This document shows, piece after piece, positions 55,266 to 64,000 of a stretch of 64,000 bases of DNA (positions are counted from its first letter, which is position 1; each line of letters opens with the position of its first letter). Made by a program: the position numbers and the translations under genes. The DNA comes from Parabacteroides sp. AM08-6 (GTDB lineage: Bacteria; Bacteroidota; Bacteroidia; Bacteroidales; Tannerellaceae). The stretch spans positions 124,001-188,000 of the forward strand of contig NZ_QRMP01000003.1 in the NCBI RefSeq assembly GCF_003473295.1, read 5' to 3'. The notes under the pieces are model-generated. The model was given only the letters and a program-made list of their open reading frames with translations, did not search any database and was not told the DNA's origin.

Positions 55266-55898
55266 ATGTCACTAAAAAAAACAGAAAAATCAAATATGAT
55301 AAAAGAAGAAATAATGCTAACAGCATTCGACCTATTCGCACAATACGGAATAAAGAGTGTCAGCATGGATGATATCGCTCATAATATGGGTATCTCCAAA
55401 CGAACGATTTATGAATTTTTTGAAGACAAAGAGACATTGCTGCTTGAAGGTTTCGAATTGAACTATAATAAAATGAGGCTCTATTTGGAACAACTTGAAA
55501 AAGGAGCTTTCAATTCACTGGATATCATTTTATTATTTTATGAGGAATTCATGAAACACCCTCGTTGGTTCAATCGAAAATTTTACGAAGATTTGAAACG
55601 ATATCCCAAAGCACTGCAAAAAACAGAAGAAAAAAAGAATTTGTTTTTTAAAAAATGCATAAAGCTCCTTAATCTTGGTGTCAAAGAAGGAGTATTCCTT
55701 CCCAATATCAACTTCGGAATTGTTGCGCTTTTAGCTAAAGAGCAAGTAAAAATGATTCATCCGCCTAAAACATTCTCGAATTATTCTATTACAGAAGTAT
55801 TCAATACGATTCTTTTAACTTTCTTAAGAGGCATCTCTACGGAAAAAGGAATCTCCATACTGGAACGACACCAACTCAGACATACACAAATACAATAA
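55266..55898 (+). CDS. TetR family transcriptional regulator at the head of the efflux/steroid gene group
   Basis: 210 residues. The N-terminal TetR helix-turn-helix is at about 14-60 (EIMLTAFDLFAQYGIKSVSM, DDIAHNMGISKRTIYEFF). A variable ligand-binding helical domain follows. It is read toward tolC with a 40-base gap. The usual role is repression of its own pump genes with release by the pump's substrate. Given the steroid-reductase genes at the far end of the same gene row, a bile acid or steroid is a reasonable candidate inducer. This is inference only. Confidence 0.88.
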   Translation: MSLKKTEKSNMIKEEIMLTAFDLFAQYGIKSVSMDDIAHNMGISKRTIYEFFEDKETLLLEGFELNYNKMRLYLEQLEKGAFNSLDIILLFYEEFMKHPRWFNRKFYEDLKRYPKALQKTEEKKNLFFKKCIKLLNLGVKEGVFLPNINFGIVALLAKEQVKMIHPPKTFSNYSITEVFNTILLTFLRGISTEKGISILERHQLRHTQIQ

Positions 55899-55938
55899 AA
55901 TTACTGATATTTTAATCCAAAAATCAAATTCACTTTAG

Positions 55939-57318
55939 ATGAAACAATTAATTAGTGCAAAGATGATGCGGATAGTATTTCTACTACTATCCACTTTGAT
56001 GTTTACATCCATCAAAGCTCAAGAGACATTGAGATTAGATTTGGACAAAGCATTAGAGATTGCGTTAAGTGAAAATCCGACTGTAAAAGTTGCCGACAAG
56101 GAAATCCAAAAGAAAAAATATGCACAAAAAGGTTCATACGCTTCTTTATTTCCGCAAATAAATTTTGCAGCCGATTATAACCGTACGCTGAAAAAACAGG
56201 TAATGTACATGGATGGCTTTGAAATGGGTAGCTCGGAACTGCCGGAAGGTACGGATGCTCCTGATTTGAGCCAGGGTATAGAAGTGGGTCGTGATAACAA
56301 TTGGAATTTGGGGTTCAATGCTTCCATGCCACTTGTCAACGCATCCCTATGGAAAAGTTTAAGCATTTCGGCTATTGATGTAGAAATGGCAATAGAACAA
56401 GCTCGTTCTTCAAAAATAGGGATGGTCAACCAAGTAAAGAAAAGCTATTATGGGGTATTGTTAGCAAATGATTCTTACCGCGTATTTAAAGAGAGTTACG
56501 ATAATGCTATGGAGAATTACATAGATATAAAAAAGAAATACGAACAGGGAACAGTTGCTGAATACGACCTTATACGCGCTAACGTAACAGTAAAGAACAG
56601 TGAACCGAATATGCTGCAAGCTGAAAATGCGTTGACATTGGCTAAATGGCAATTGAAAGCATTATTAGGAATGGAGCTCGAAATGGATATTGATTGCGAA
56701 GGACAATTGACTGATTTTGAATCCGAACTTTTCGAGGATTATCTGTCCACCAACACATCGCTGGATAACAATACAGACCTGAAACAGATAGATATTCAAA
56801 ATAAACAATTGGAAAAGACGTTGATAATGCAAAAATACGATTATCTGCCTACTCTTTCTCTCACCGGTTTATATCAATGGACAGCCATGAATAATGACTT
56901 TAAGTTCAGAAACTATCTGTGGAACCCTTATTCCATGATAGGGGTAACTTTATCAATTCCCATATTTACGGGTGGAAACAAATTCTATAAAATCAAACAA
57001 ACCAGAAACTCCATCGAACAACTTAATTTACAACGGGAAGACACCGAACGTAACCTGCAACTGGCAATAAAACAGTACATGGATAATATGAATACCTGTA
57101 TAAAACGATTCAGTGCCTCACAAAAAGGGGTGGAACAGGCAGAACGTGGCTATTTGATTGCACAGAAACGTTATGATACCGGTGCCGGAACATTGCTCGA
57201 GCTGAACGATTCGGAACTAGCTCTTACTCAGGCCAGATTAAACTTCAATCAATCCATCTATGATTATATCGTTGCAAAATCAGACTTGGAAAAAGTACTG
57301 GGACAACAAAACTTTTAA
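55939..57318 (+). CDS. TolC family outer-membrane efflux channel
   Basis: 459 residues with a signal peptide (to about residue 28, ending IKAQ). It has two TolC repeats of long coiled helices; the typical starts LRLDLDKALEIALSENPTVK and the DTGAGTLLELNDSELALTQARL segment are visible. It forms the outer-membrane exit duct for the RND pump encoded two genes downstream. The next gene starts about 38 bases later (57357). Confidence 0.93.
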   Translation: MKQLISAKMMRIVFLLLSTLMFTSIKAQETLRLDLDKALEIALSENPTVKVADKEIQKKKYAQKGSYASLFPQINFAADYNRTLKKQVMYMDGFEMGSSELPEGTDAPDLSQGIEVGRDNNWNLGFNASMPLVNASLWKSLSISAIDVEMAIEQARSSKIGMVNQVKKSYYGVLLANDSYRVFKESYDNAMENYIDIKKKYEQGTVAEYDLIRANVTVKNSEPNMLQAENALTLAKWQLKALLGMELEMDIDCEGQLTDFESELFEDYLSTNTSLDNNTDLKQIDIQNKQLEKTLIMQKYDYLPTLSLTGLYQWTAMNNDFKFRNYLWNPYSMIGVTLSIPIFTGGNKFYKIKQTRNSIEQLNLQREDTERNLQLAIKQYMDNMNTCIKRFSASQKGVEQAERGYLIAQKRYDTGAGTLLELNDSELALTQARLNFNQSIYDYIVAKSDLEKVLGQQNF

Positions 57319-57356
57319 TAATAATGATAATAAAAGAAATAAAAACCGTTTACAAT

Positions 57357-58379
57357 ATGAAGACAAGTAAGATACTGAATATTTTACCGCTTATTACATT
57401 GGCCCTGCTGATGTCCTGTTCGGGAGAAAAGAAGGCAGAAGAGAATCAAACTGCCCCTGAAAAAGTGAAAGTGAAAGTTGAAACCATTTCGTCTCAGGAC
57501 GTAGATCAAATCAGTGAATTCACAGCCACCGTAAAAGCGAATGTAAGCAATAAAATAGCACCGCAAACTCCTTTTCGCATTGAAAAACTATTTGCTGAAG
57601 TCGGCGACCATGTAAAGGCCGGACAAGTACTCGTCAAAATGGATGAAACAAACTTGAAACAGACGAAAATACAACTGGACAATCAAGAATTGGAGTTTAA
57701 ACGTATCGATGAGCTTTATAAAGTGGGAGGTGCTTCCAAATCAGCTTGGGATGCACAAAAAACCCAATTGGAAATAAGCCGTACGACATATAAAAACTTA
57801 CAGGAAAATACAAAACTGCTGAGTCCTATAACCGGTATAATCACGGCACGTAACTACGATAGCGGCGATATGTATAGCGGAGCAGACCCCATCTTTGTCG
57901 TAGAAGAAATCCGACCGGTAAAACTGCTTGTCAATGTATCGGAAAGCTTCTTCACCAAAGTAAAAAAAGGAAATGACGTGGACATCAAATTAGATGTTTA
58001 TGGAGACGAGGTATTCAAAGGAAAAGTAAGCCTGATTTATCCTAGCATTGATCCGGAAACGCGAACATTTCCTGTTGAAATAAAGATTTCAAATACCGAT
58101 GAACGGGTTCGTCCCGGTATGTTTGCACGAGTAATTATGACTTTCGGGACACAAAATCACGTAGTTGTTCCCGACTTGGCCATCGTAAAACAATCCGGCG
58201 CCGGCGATCGCTATATATACGTATATAAAGATGGCAAAGTCTCTTATCAAAAAGTTGAACTTGGACGTCGTATGGGGAATAGATATGAAATCATTTCGGG
58301 TGTGGAAAACGGCGACCAAATTGTAGTTTCGGGTCAAAGCCGATTAAACAACGGAATGGAAGTTGAAATCGAACAATAA
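57357..58379 (+). CDS. RND efflux periplasmic adaptor (membrane fusion) lipoprotein
   Basis: 340 residues from the ATG at 57357 (MKTSKILNILPLITL); a frame opening at 57324 would add a charged non-signal stretch. The lipobox is ALLMSC (about residue 19). The barrel-sandwich halves (NKIAPQTPFRIEKLFAEVGD and LLSPITGIITARNYDSGD) flank a short alpha-hairpin, followed by beta-barrel and membrane-proximal domains. It links the inner-membrane RND pump to TolC. It starts 39 bases after tolC and ends 13 bases before the pump gene. Confidence 0.93.
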   Translation: MKTSKILNILPLITLALLMSCSGEKKAEENQTAPEKVKVKVETISSQDVDQISEFTATVKANVSNKIAPQTPFRIEKLFAEVGDHVKAGQVLVKMDETNLKQTKIQLDNQELEFKRIDELYKVGGASKSAWDAQKTQLEISRTTYKNLQENTKLLSPITGIITARNYDSGDMYSGADPIFVVEEIRPVKLLVNVSESFFTKVKKGNDVDIKLDVYGDEVFKGKVSLIYPSIDPETRTFPVEIKISNTDERVRPGMFARVIMTFGTQNHVVVPDLAIVKQSGAGDRYIYVYKDGKVSYQKVELGRRMGNRYEIISGVENGDQIVVSGQSRLNNGMEVEIEQ

Positions 58380-58392
58380 GAAATAATTTAAT

Positions 58393-61300
58393 ATGAGTAT
58401 ATATGCAACCGCGGTAAAAAAACCGGTAACAACAGCTCTTATCTTCGTAGCTATTGTTATTTTCGGTCTTTTTTCCTTAACCAGGCTGTCAGTAGACCTG
58501 TTGCCGGAAATCGAGACAAACACCATCATGGTAATGACCTCCTATCCGGGTGCCAGTGCTGCAGACATTGAAATGAACGTATCCAAACCTTTGGAAAATG
58601 TACTCAACAGTGTGAGCGATTTGAAACATATTACATCGCAATCCCGTGAGAATATATCCATCATCACTCTTCAATTTGATTATGGAACAGATATTGATGT
58701 TGCAACAAATGATGTCCGCGATAAACTTGACGTAGCCGAACCGATGTTGCCGGACGATGTGGACAATCCGATTATATTCAAATTCGGGACTAACGATATC
58801 CCCATTATAATATTATCGGTAACAGCCGAGGAAAGTACAAATGCACTTTACAAGATATTGGATGATAAAGTATCGAACCCGTTGGCACGTATCAGCGGCG
58901 TTGGAGCCGTATCGATTTCCGGTACACCAACCCGTGAAATACAAGTGTATTGTGACCCTTACAAACTGGAAGCTTATGGTGTTACAGTAGAAGGTATTTC
59001 TTCTATCATCGCCCAAGAAAACAGGAATACACCAGGCGGTAGTGTCGACATCGGTTCGAATGCTTATTCATTACGTGTACAAGGAGAATTTACTGATGCC
59101 CACCAGATGGACAACCTTGTTATCGGGCATAAAGAGGGGAAAACTATCTATTTGCGTGATGTCGCCAGAATCGAAGATAGTATTGAAGAACGTGCACAGG
59201 AGACATATAACAATGGTAAAAAAGGAGGTATGATTGTTATTCAGAAACAATCTGGTGCCAACTCCGTAAATATTGCCAAAAAGGTGCATCAGAGGTTACC
59301 GGAAATACAAGAAAGTCTTCCCTCTGATGTTAAATTAGGTGTTATTATGGATACCTCTACAAACATCCTGAATACAATTGACAGTTTGAAAGAAACTATT
59401 TTTATCACGTTCATCATCGTTATGTTGGTCGTATTCATTTTCCTTGGACGATGGAGAGCGACATTTATCATTATCCTGACAATTCCGATTTCATTGATTG
59501 CCTCTTTTGCATACCTGTTGGCATCAGGAAATACGTTGAATATTATCTCTTTGAGTTCACTATCCATCGCGATTGGTATGGTTGTGGATGATGCAATCGT
59601 TGTTTTGGAAAACATTACAACCCATATAGAAAAAGGTAGTGCTCCGAAACAGGCAGCCGTACATGCGACAAATGAAGTGGCTATTTCAGTTGTCGCTTCA
59701 ACCCTGACCATGCTGGCGGTATTCCTACCATTGACAATGGTAACCGGAATGGCCGGTATTCTATTCAAACAGTTGGGATGGATTGTTAGTATTATTATGA
59801 TTGTATCTACGGTCGGGGCTTTGACGTTAACACCAATGCTCAGTTCACAGTTGCTCCGCCTAAATCCCCAAAAAGGACGTCTTTATACATTATTTTTTAC
59901 CCCGATTGAAAAAGCATTGGATAAACTGGATTATTATTATTCCCGTTTCCTTTACTGGGCTGTCCGGCACCGGAAAACGGTCATATTCGGAGCAATGCTT
60001 ATATTTTGCGGTAGCTTACTGCTCGTTCCAACGATAAAGACAGAGTTTTTCCCGACACAAGATAATGCGCAAATCAGTGTCCACATCGAACTTCCGGTGG
60101 GTACGCGTCAGGATATTACCCGTAAACTGGCTTTACAGGTCGATGAACTCTTCCGAAATAAATATCCGGAAATCAAAACATGTAACTTCACAGAAGGACA
60201 AGCTGACTCCGATAATACATGGGCTCAATTGAGTAATAACGGTACACATATCATTGATTATTACATCAATCTAAGTAGTGTTGGCGACCGCGAACGTGGA
60301 TTAGTCGAGATATGCGAGGAAATGCGTAAAGACTTGAAGCAGTTTACTGAAATTAAAAGATATAAAGTTATCGAAGGCGGACAAGAAGAAGGTATGGGAG
60401 GACAAAATGCCGTTTCCGTAGAAATTTATGGTTTCGATTTTGCCCGTACAGACGCTGTTGCCACAGAGTTGGCCCAACGTATGCTGAAAGTAAAAGGATG
60501 TTCGCAAGTAAATATCAGCCGCGAAGACTATATTCCGGAATATCAGGTCGATTTCGACCGTGAGAAACTGGCACTCAACGGCTTGAATATTACTACTGCA
60601 GCTATGTCACTGCGTAATCGTATAAATGGTTCAACCGCATCCAAATATCGGGAAGACGGAGACGAATATGATATAAAAGTACGTTATGCCCCTGAATTTC
60701 GTCAATCCGTTGAAGATATTGAAAACATTATGATTTATAATGCCAACGGCCAAGGTATCCGTATTCGCGATTTGGGTAACGTCGTCGAACGTATGACCCC
60801 TCCTACCATCGAGAGAAAAGACCGCGAACGTATCATCACCGTTTCAGCTGTTGTCGGAAAAGGCGCAGCAATGAGTGACATCGTAACTGCTGCCCGTAAT
60901 GAGCTGAAAAATATGGATATTCCCTCTGATATCAGCTGGCAGTTAGGAGGTACTTATGAAGACCAAATGGATACATTTACGGATTTGACTATTTTAATGA
61001 TATTGATTATCATACTGGTATTTATCGTGATGGCAGCTCAGTTTGAATCACTAACCGACCCGTTTGTGATTATGTTTTCCATCCCGTTTGCCTTTACCGG
61101 TATTATCTTAGGATTATCTGTAACGCGGACACCACTGGGAGTTATGGCACTGATTGGTCTGATTATGTTGATGGGTATTGTTGTGAAAAACGGTATCGTA
61201 CTGATTGACTATACCATTCTTTGCCGCGAACGTGGCATGGGTATCCTAACGGCAGTTGTCACAGCTGGAAAATCGCGTCTCCGTCCGGTATTAATGACAA

Positions 61301-61512
61301 CATTAACAACTGTATTAGGTATGATACCGATGGCTGTCGGCACAGGTGAAGGTTCCGAAATGTGGCGTTCTATGGGTATGACCGTGGCATGGGGACTCTC
61401 TGTTTCAACTCTGATTACCTTGATTATCGTTCCTGTCGTATACAGTGTATTTGCCGGAAACGGTGTACGACGCAGAAGAAAGAAATTAGCTCGTAATAAT
61501 TCTAATGTATAA
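58393..61512 (+). CDS. RND family efflux pump, AcrB/MexB type
   Basis: 1039 residues, full length with 12 membrane segments and two large periplasmic loops. It is proton-driven export of hydrophobic compounds through the periplasmic adaptor and TolC. Transmembrane segment 4 contains the proton-relay pair in AIGMVVDDAIVVLENI. The N-terminus (AVKKPVTTALIFVAIVIFGL) and the C-terminal region (LMGIVVKNGIVLIDYT, RLRPVLMTTLTTVLGMIPMA) are typical of the HAE1 group. The tail is basic. It is followed by the PG0541-like gene after 14 bases. Substrate unproven; bile acids are the obvious natural candidate given the neighbours. Confidence 0.95.
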   Translation: MSIYATAVKKPVTTALIFVAIVIFGLFSLTRLSVDLLPEIETNTIMVMTSYPGASAADIEMNVSKPLENVLNSVSDLKHITSQSRENISIITLQFDYGTDIDVATNDVRDKLDVAEPMLPDDVDNPIIFKFGTNDIPIIILSVTAEESTNALYKILDDKVSNPLARISGVGAVSISGTPTREIQVYCDPYKLEAYGVTVEGISSIIAQENRNTPGGSVDIGSNAYSLRVQGEFTDAHQMDNLVIGHKEGKTIYLRDVARIEDSIEERAQETYNNGKKGGMIVIQKQSGANSVNIAKKVHQRLPEIQESLPSDVKLGVIMDTSTNILNTIDSLKETIFITFIIVMLVVFIFLGRWRATFIIILTIPISLIASFAYLLASGNTLNIISLSSLSIAIGMVVDDAIVVLENITTHIEKGSAPKQAAVHATNEVAISVVASTLTMLAVFLPLTMVTGMAGILFKQLGWIVSIIMIVSTVGALTLTPMLSSQLLRLNPQKGRLYTLFFTPIEKALDKLDYYYSRFLYWAVRHRKTVIFGAMLIFCGSLLLVPTIKTEFFPTQDNAQISVHIELPVGTRQDITRKLALQVDELFRNKYPEIKTCNFTEGQADSDNTWAQLSNNGTHIIDYYINLSSVGDRERGLVEICEEMRKDLKQFTEIKRYKVIEGGQEEGMGGQNAVSVEIYGFDFARTDAVATELAQRMLKVKGCSQVNISREDYIPEYQVDFDREKLALNGLNITTAAMSLRNRINGSTASKYREDGDEYDIKVRYAPEFRQSVEDIENIMIYNANGQGIRIRDLGNVVERMTPPTIERKDRERIITVSAVVGKGAAMSDIVTAARNELKNMDIPSDISWQLGGTYEDQMDTFTDLTILMILIIILVFIVMAAQFESLTDPFVIMFSIPFAFTGIILGLSVTRTPLGVMALIGLIMLMGIVVKNGIVLIDYTILCRERGMGILTAVVTAGKSRLRPVLMTTLTTVLGMIPMAVGTGEGSEMWRSMGMTVAWGLSVSTLITLIIVPVVYSVFAGNGVRRRRKKLARNNSNV

Positions 61513-61526
61513 TAAAAATATCAAAA

Positions 61527-61820
61527 ATGAAAGCTATCTTTATATCGTTTAATCAAGCATATTACGAAATAATATTAAGTATCATGGATCGTAATAATAT
61601 TCGCGGTTTCACATATTGGGAAGAAACACAAGGACGTGGTTCAAGGACAGGTGAACCTCATTATGGCAGTCATGCTTGGCCTACTCTCAACTCTTCCATT
61701 CTCACAATGGTCGAGGATGAAAAAGTAGATCATTTCCTTGAGTTGCTTCATCAAATAGATAAGCAAACAGAAGCACAAGGTTTACGTGCTTTTGTTTGGA
61801 ATATTGAAAAAACAATATAA
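61527..61820 (+). CDS. PG0541-like small transporter-associated protein
   Basis: 97 residues, cytoplasmic, with the compact alternating strand and helix pattern of a PII-like fold. It matches what I remember as the PG0541 family, which is regularly found directly after RND pump genes in Porphyromonas and relatives. The aromatic and His-rich middle (GFTYWEETQGRGSRTGEPHY, then GSHAWPTLNSSILTMV) is the recognisable part. Probable role: accessory or regulatory partner of the pump. It is 14 bases from the pump gene and 54 from the reductase gene. Confidence 0.8.
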   Translation: MKAIFISFNQAYYEIILSIMDRNNIRGFTYWEETQGRGSRTGEPHYGSHAWPTLNSSILTMVEDEKVDHFLELLHQIDKQTEAQGLRAFVWNIEKTI

Positions 61821-61874
61821 ACAAACAAGAATTGCTGATTTTCAATACATAACGAAGAGAAATAATAAAGAATA

Positions 61875-62636
61875 ATGACACACGAATATTTCACCTTATT
61901 CCTAATTACAATGTCTGCCATTGCAGCTATTGTTTTCATTGCACTTTATTTTGTGGAAGCGGGTTATGGAATGTTATTCGACCGTAAATGGGGATTTCCC
62001 ATTCCAAACCGGATAGCATGGGTCTGTATGGAGGCTCCTGTTTTTATCGTCATGTTTCTGTTGTGGAACAGTTCGGCACGTCAATTTGAAACAGTCCCCC
62101 TACTCTTTTTTCTCTTCTTTGAACTGCATTATTTTCAGCGTTCTTTTATTTTTCCTCTCCTGTTAAAAGGGAATAGTAAGATGCCGGCCGGTATTATGCT
62201 TATGGGTATAACCTTCAATCTGCTGAACGGTTATATGCAAGGAGAATGGTTGTTCCATTTAGCCCCTGCGGATATGTACACAACAGAATGGTTGCGTAGT
62301 CCGCAATTCATCATCGGTACTATTCTCTTTTTTACAGGAATGGGAGTCAATCTGCAATCGGATTATATCGTCCGTCATTTGCGTAAACCTGGAGACAACG
62401 GACATTATCTGCCTAAAGGGGGAATGTTTAATTATGTAACATCTGCTAATTATTTTGGAGAAATCATCGAGTGGTGCGGTTTTGCTATCTTAACTTGGAG
62501 TGCAAGCGGAGCTGTTTTTGCATGGTGGACAATAGCAAATTTGATTCCGAGAGCAAATACGATTTACCACAAATACAAAGTAATGTTCGGCAATGAAATC
62601 GGTAATCGCAAACGAGTCATTCCCTTTATATATTGA
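61875..62636 (+). CDS. Steroid 5-alpha-reductase homologue (3-oxo-5-alpha-steroid 4-dehydrogenase family)
   Basis: 253 residues with about seven membrane segments, close to the length of human SRD5A1/2. The family's C-terminal signature is well conserved: NLQSDYIVRHLRKPGD, then HYLPKGGMFNYVTSANYFGE and IIEWCGFAILTW. The two residues thought to act on the substrate in SRD5A2 (Glu57 and Tyr91) have counterparts in Glu53 (CMEAPVF) and Tyr86 (LHYFQRSF). The expected reaction is NADPH-dependent saturation of a 3-oxo-delta4 steroid to the 5-alpha product. In gut Bacteroidales such enzymes take part in allo-bile-acid and steroid-hormone reduction. It is followed by an OYE-type reductase and an SDR. 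Confidence 0.9.
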   Translation: MTHEYFTLFLITMSAIAAIVFIALYFVEAGYGMLFDRKWGFPIPNRIAWVCMEAPVFIVMFLLWNSSARQFETVPLLFFLFFELHYFQRSFIFPLLLKGNSKMPAGIMLMGITFNLLNGYMQGEWLFHLAPADMYTTEWLRSPQFIIGTILFFTGMGVNLQSDYIVRHLRKPGDNGHYLPKGGMFNYVTSANYFGEIIEWCGFAILTWSASGAVFAWWTIANLIPRANTIYHKYKVMFGNEIGNRKRVIPFIY

Positions 62637-62658
62637 TACATAAAAATAAAAAGTGATA

Positions 62659-63885
62659 ATGAATAAAGAATCTGTACTATTTACACCGGCAAAGATTGGG
62701 CCGCTTACCCTTAGAAATCGTACAATACGGGCGGCGGCATTCGAAAGCATGTGCCCGGGAAATTCTCCTTCGGATATGCTATACAATTATCATAAATCCG
62801 TAGCTGCCGGCGGTATCGGTATGACGACATTGGCCTATGCAGCCGTAACACAAAGCGGACTTTCTTTTGACCGCCAGCTCTGGATGCGACCTGAGATTAT
62901 TCCCGGACTCAGAAAAATCACGGATGCCATCCATAACGAAGGTGCTGCAGCATCTATTCAACTTGGACACTGTGGGAATATGTCGCATAAAAATATTTGT
63001 GGATGTACACCCATTTCTGCATCAACAGGTTTCAATATTTACTCCCCGACTTTTGTTCGCGGCATGAAACCTTCCGAAATCATAGCGATATCCAAAGCTT
63101 TCGGTGATGCGGTAAAACTGGCACGGGAAGCCGGAATGGACGCCGTAGAAATACATGCCGGACATGGGTATCTAATCAGTCAGTTCCTCTCCCCCTACAC
63201 CAATCATCGTAAAGATGAATATGGCGGCAGCTTGGAAAACCGGATGCGTTTTATGAAAATGTGTATGGATGAAGTAATAAAAGCTGCAGGTTCCGACATG
63301 GCTGTATTGGTTAAAATGAATATGCGCGACGGCTTTAAAGGAGGAATGGAATTGGACGAAACGCTTGAGGTGGCCTATACCCTTCAAAATGAATGCGGAG
63401 CACAAGCTTTGATACTGAGCGGAGGATTTGTCAGCCGTGCCCCGATGTACGTGATGAGAGGAACCATGCCTATCCATACTATGACCCACTATATGCCTGC
63501 CGGTTGGCTTCCTGTCGGGGTAAAAATGGCAGGACGTTTTATGATACCGTCCGAACCATTCAAAGAAGCTTATTTTCTGGAAGATGCACTCAAATTCAGA
63601 GCCGCGTTGAAAATGCCGCTCGTTTATGTAGGAGGCCTGATTTCAAGGGAAAAGATTGAAGAAGTGCTGAATGACGGTTTCGAATTCGTCAGTATGGCCC
63701 GTGCCTTACTAAACGATCCGGCATTTGTCAATCACATGAAAGAGGGGCTGCAAACCCGGTGTGACTGTGGACATAGCAATTATTGCATTGCCCGCATGTA
63801 TTCATTGGAGATGGCTTGTCACAAACAGATAAAAGATTTGCCTCAAAGCATTATTAAAGAAATAAAAAAACTGGAATATAAATGA
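62659..63885 (+). CDS. Old Yellow Enzyme-type NADH:flavin oxidoreductase, candidate 5-beta-reductase
   Basis: 408 residues from the ATG at 62659 (MNKESVLFTPAKIGPL); a GTG two codons earlier is less likely. FMN TIM barrel with the OYE motifs QLGH (101-104), HAGHGYLISQFLSPY (166-180) and DEYGGSLENRMRF. It ends with a cysteine cluster (Cys368, 370, 376, 387) resembling the iron-sulfur site of BaiCD/dienoyl-CoA-reductase relatives but with altered spacing. It lacks their C-terminal FAD/NAD domain. Between a 5-alpha-reductase and an SDR, the likely role is 5-beta reduction, or delta4 redox chemistry on bile acids. It overlaps the next gene by four bases (ATGA). Confidence 0.85.
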   Translation: MNKESVLFTPAKIGPLTLRNRTIRAAAFESMCPGNSPSDMLYNYHKSVAAGGIGMTTLAYAAVTQSGLSFDRQLWMRPEIIPGLRKITDAIHNEGAAASIQLGHCGNMSHKNICGCTPISASTGFNIYSPTFVRGMKPSEIIAISKAFGDAVKLAREAGMDAVEIHAGHGYLISQFLSPYTNHRKDEYGGSLENRMRFMKMCMDEVIKAAGSDMAVLVKMNMRDGFKGGMELDETLEVAYTLQNECGAQALILSGGFVSRAPMYVMRGTMPIHTMTHYMPAGWLPVGVKMAGRFMIPSEPFKEAYFLEDALKFRAALKMPLVYVGGLISREKIEEVLNDGFEFVSMARALLNDPAFVNHMKEGLQTRCDCGHSNYCIARMYSLEMACHKQIKDLPQSIIKEIKKLEYK

Positions 63886-64000
63886 AGGAAAAAGGATTAG
63901 CCATCATAACCGGAGCAGACGGAGGAATGGGACAAGTCATCACGACAGCTCTTGCTAAAGAGGGTTTTCCTATAATCATGGCTTGTCAAAACCCGGAAAA
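63882..64000 (+). CDS. Short-chain dehydrogenase/reductase, N-terminal part (cut by window edge); candidate hydroxysteroid dehydrogenase
   Basis: About 39 codons are visible. MKEKGLAIITGADGGMGQVI carries the SDR nucleotide-binding motif TGxxxGxG (TGADGGMG, residues 10-17). The ATG overlaps the stop of the OYE gene in ATGA, so the two are translationally coupled. By position after a 5-alpha-reductase and an OYE-type reductase, a 3-beta-hydroxysteroid dehydrogenase is the best guess, but the catalytic YxxxK and the specificity region lie outside the window. Confidence 0.8.
   Translation, partial: MKEKGLAIITGADGGMGQVITTALAKEGFPIIMACQNPE

Overview
The window is chromosomal DNA of a gut-type Bacteroidales bacterium. 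It carries three SusC/SusD operons, the gene order rseC-rnfBCDGEA, lipoproteins with Bacteroidetes lipoboxes, many promoters of the Bacteroidetes TTG-N17-20-TAnnTTTG type, and the PG0541-type partner of an RND efflux pump. The genus cannot be fixed from sequence alone. The steroid-reductase cluster at the right end points to the Parabacteroides/Odoribacteraceae side of the order, but this is an inference.

Left part (1-26.9 kb) is mostly housekeeping: the N-terminus of an ECF-type sigma factor, an NfeD-like membrane protease, an AlbA_2 DNA-binding protein, a Kef-type antiporter followed by kdsB, a short DUF6057-like membrane protein, pyrG-yidC, a DUF3078-like outer-membrane protein, rseC-rnfBCDGEA-galE, a soluble PAS histidine kinase, a HAD hydrolase, serC-serA with a DUF1015 gene, and rarA.

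Middle part (26.9-46.3 kb) is the most striking region. A tyrosine recombinase is followed by three SusC-SusD-lipoprotein operons. Only the central SusC (36797-39955, minus) has a signal peptide and a recognisable promoter. The other two (30946-33885 minus, 40859-43810 plus) start abruptly at the same in-frame point, a 20-bp sequence AGTTCTGCAAARACTCTGGT present at all three loci. The promoter, signal peptide and N-terminal domain of the active gene form a 1.13-kb segment bounded by inverted copies of this sequence. This is the architecture of a SusC shufflon: one expression head that can be joined to alternative transporter bodies, each with its own SusD and surface lipoprotein.

Right part (46.3-64 kb) holds an M16 peptidase, a ModF-like twin ABC ATPase, argB, tRNA-Gly(CCC), a GH99-like/WbsX protein, an HdeD-like protein, an AraC regulator, and a compact same-strand array of TetR, TolC, membrane-fusion protein, RND pump, PG0541-like protein, steroid 5-alpha-reductase homologue, Old-Yellow-Enzyme-type reductase and the start of a short-chain dehydrogenase. 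The last three match the composition of gut bile-acid/steroid A-ring reduction clusters (5AR, 5BR, 3beta-HSDH). Here they directly follow an efflux pump, suggesting that steroid modification and export may be co-regulated.

Four intergenic regions also carry short palindromic arrays with different sequences but similar layout. No CRISPR array, insertion sequence or rRNA gene was seen.
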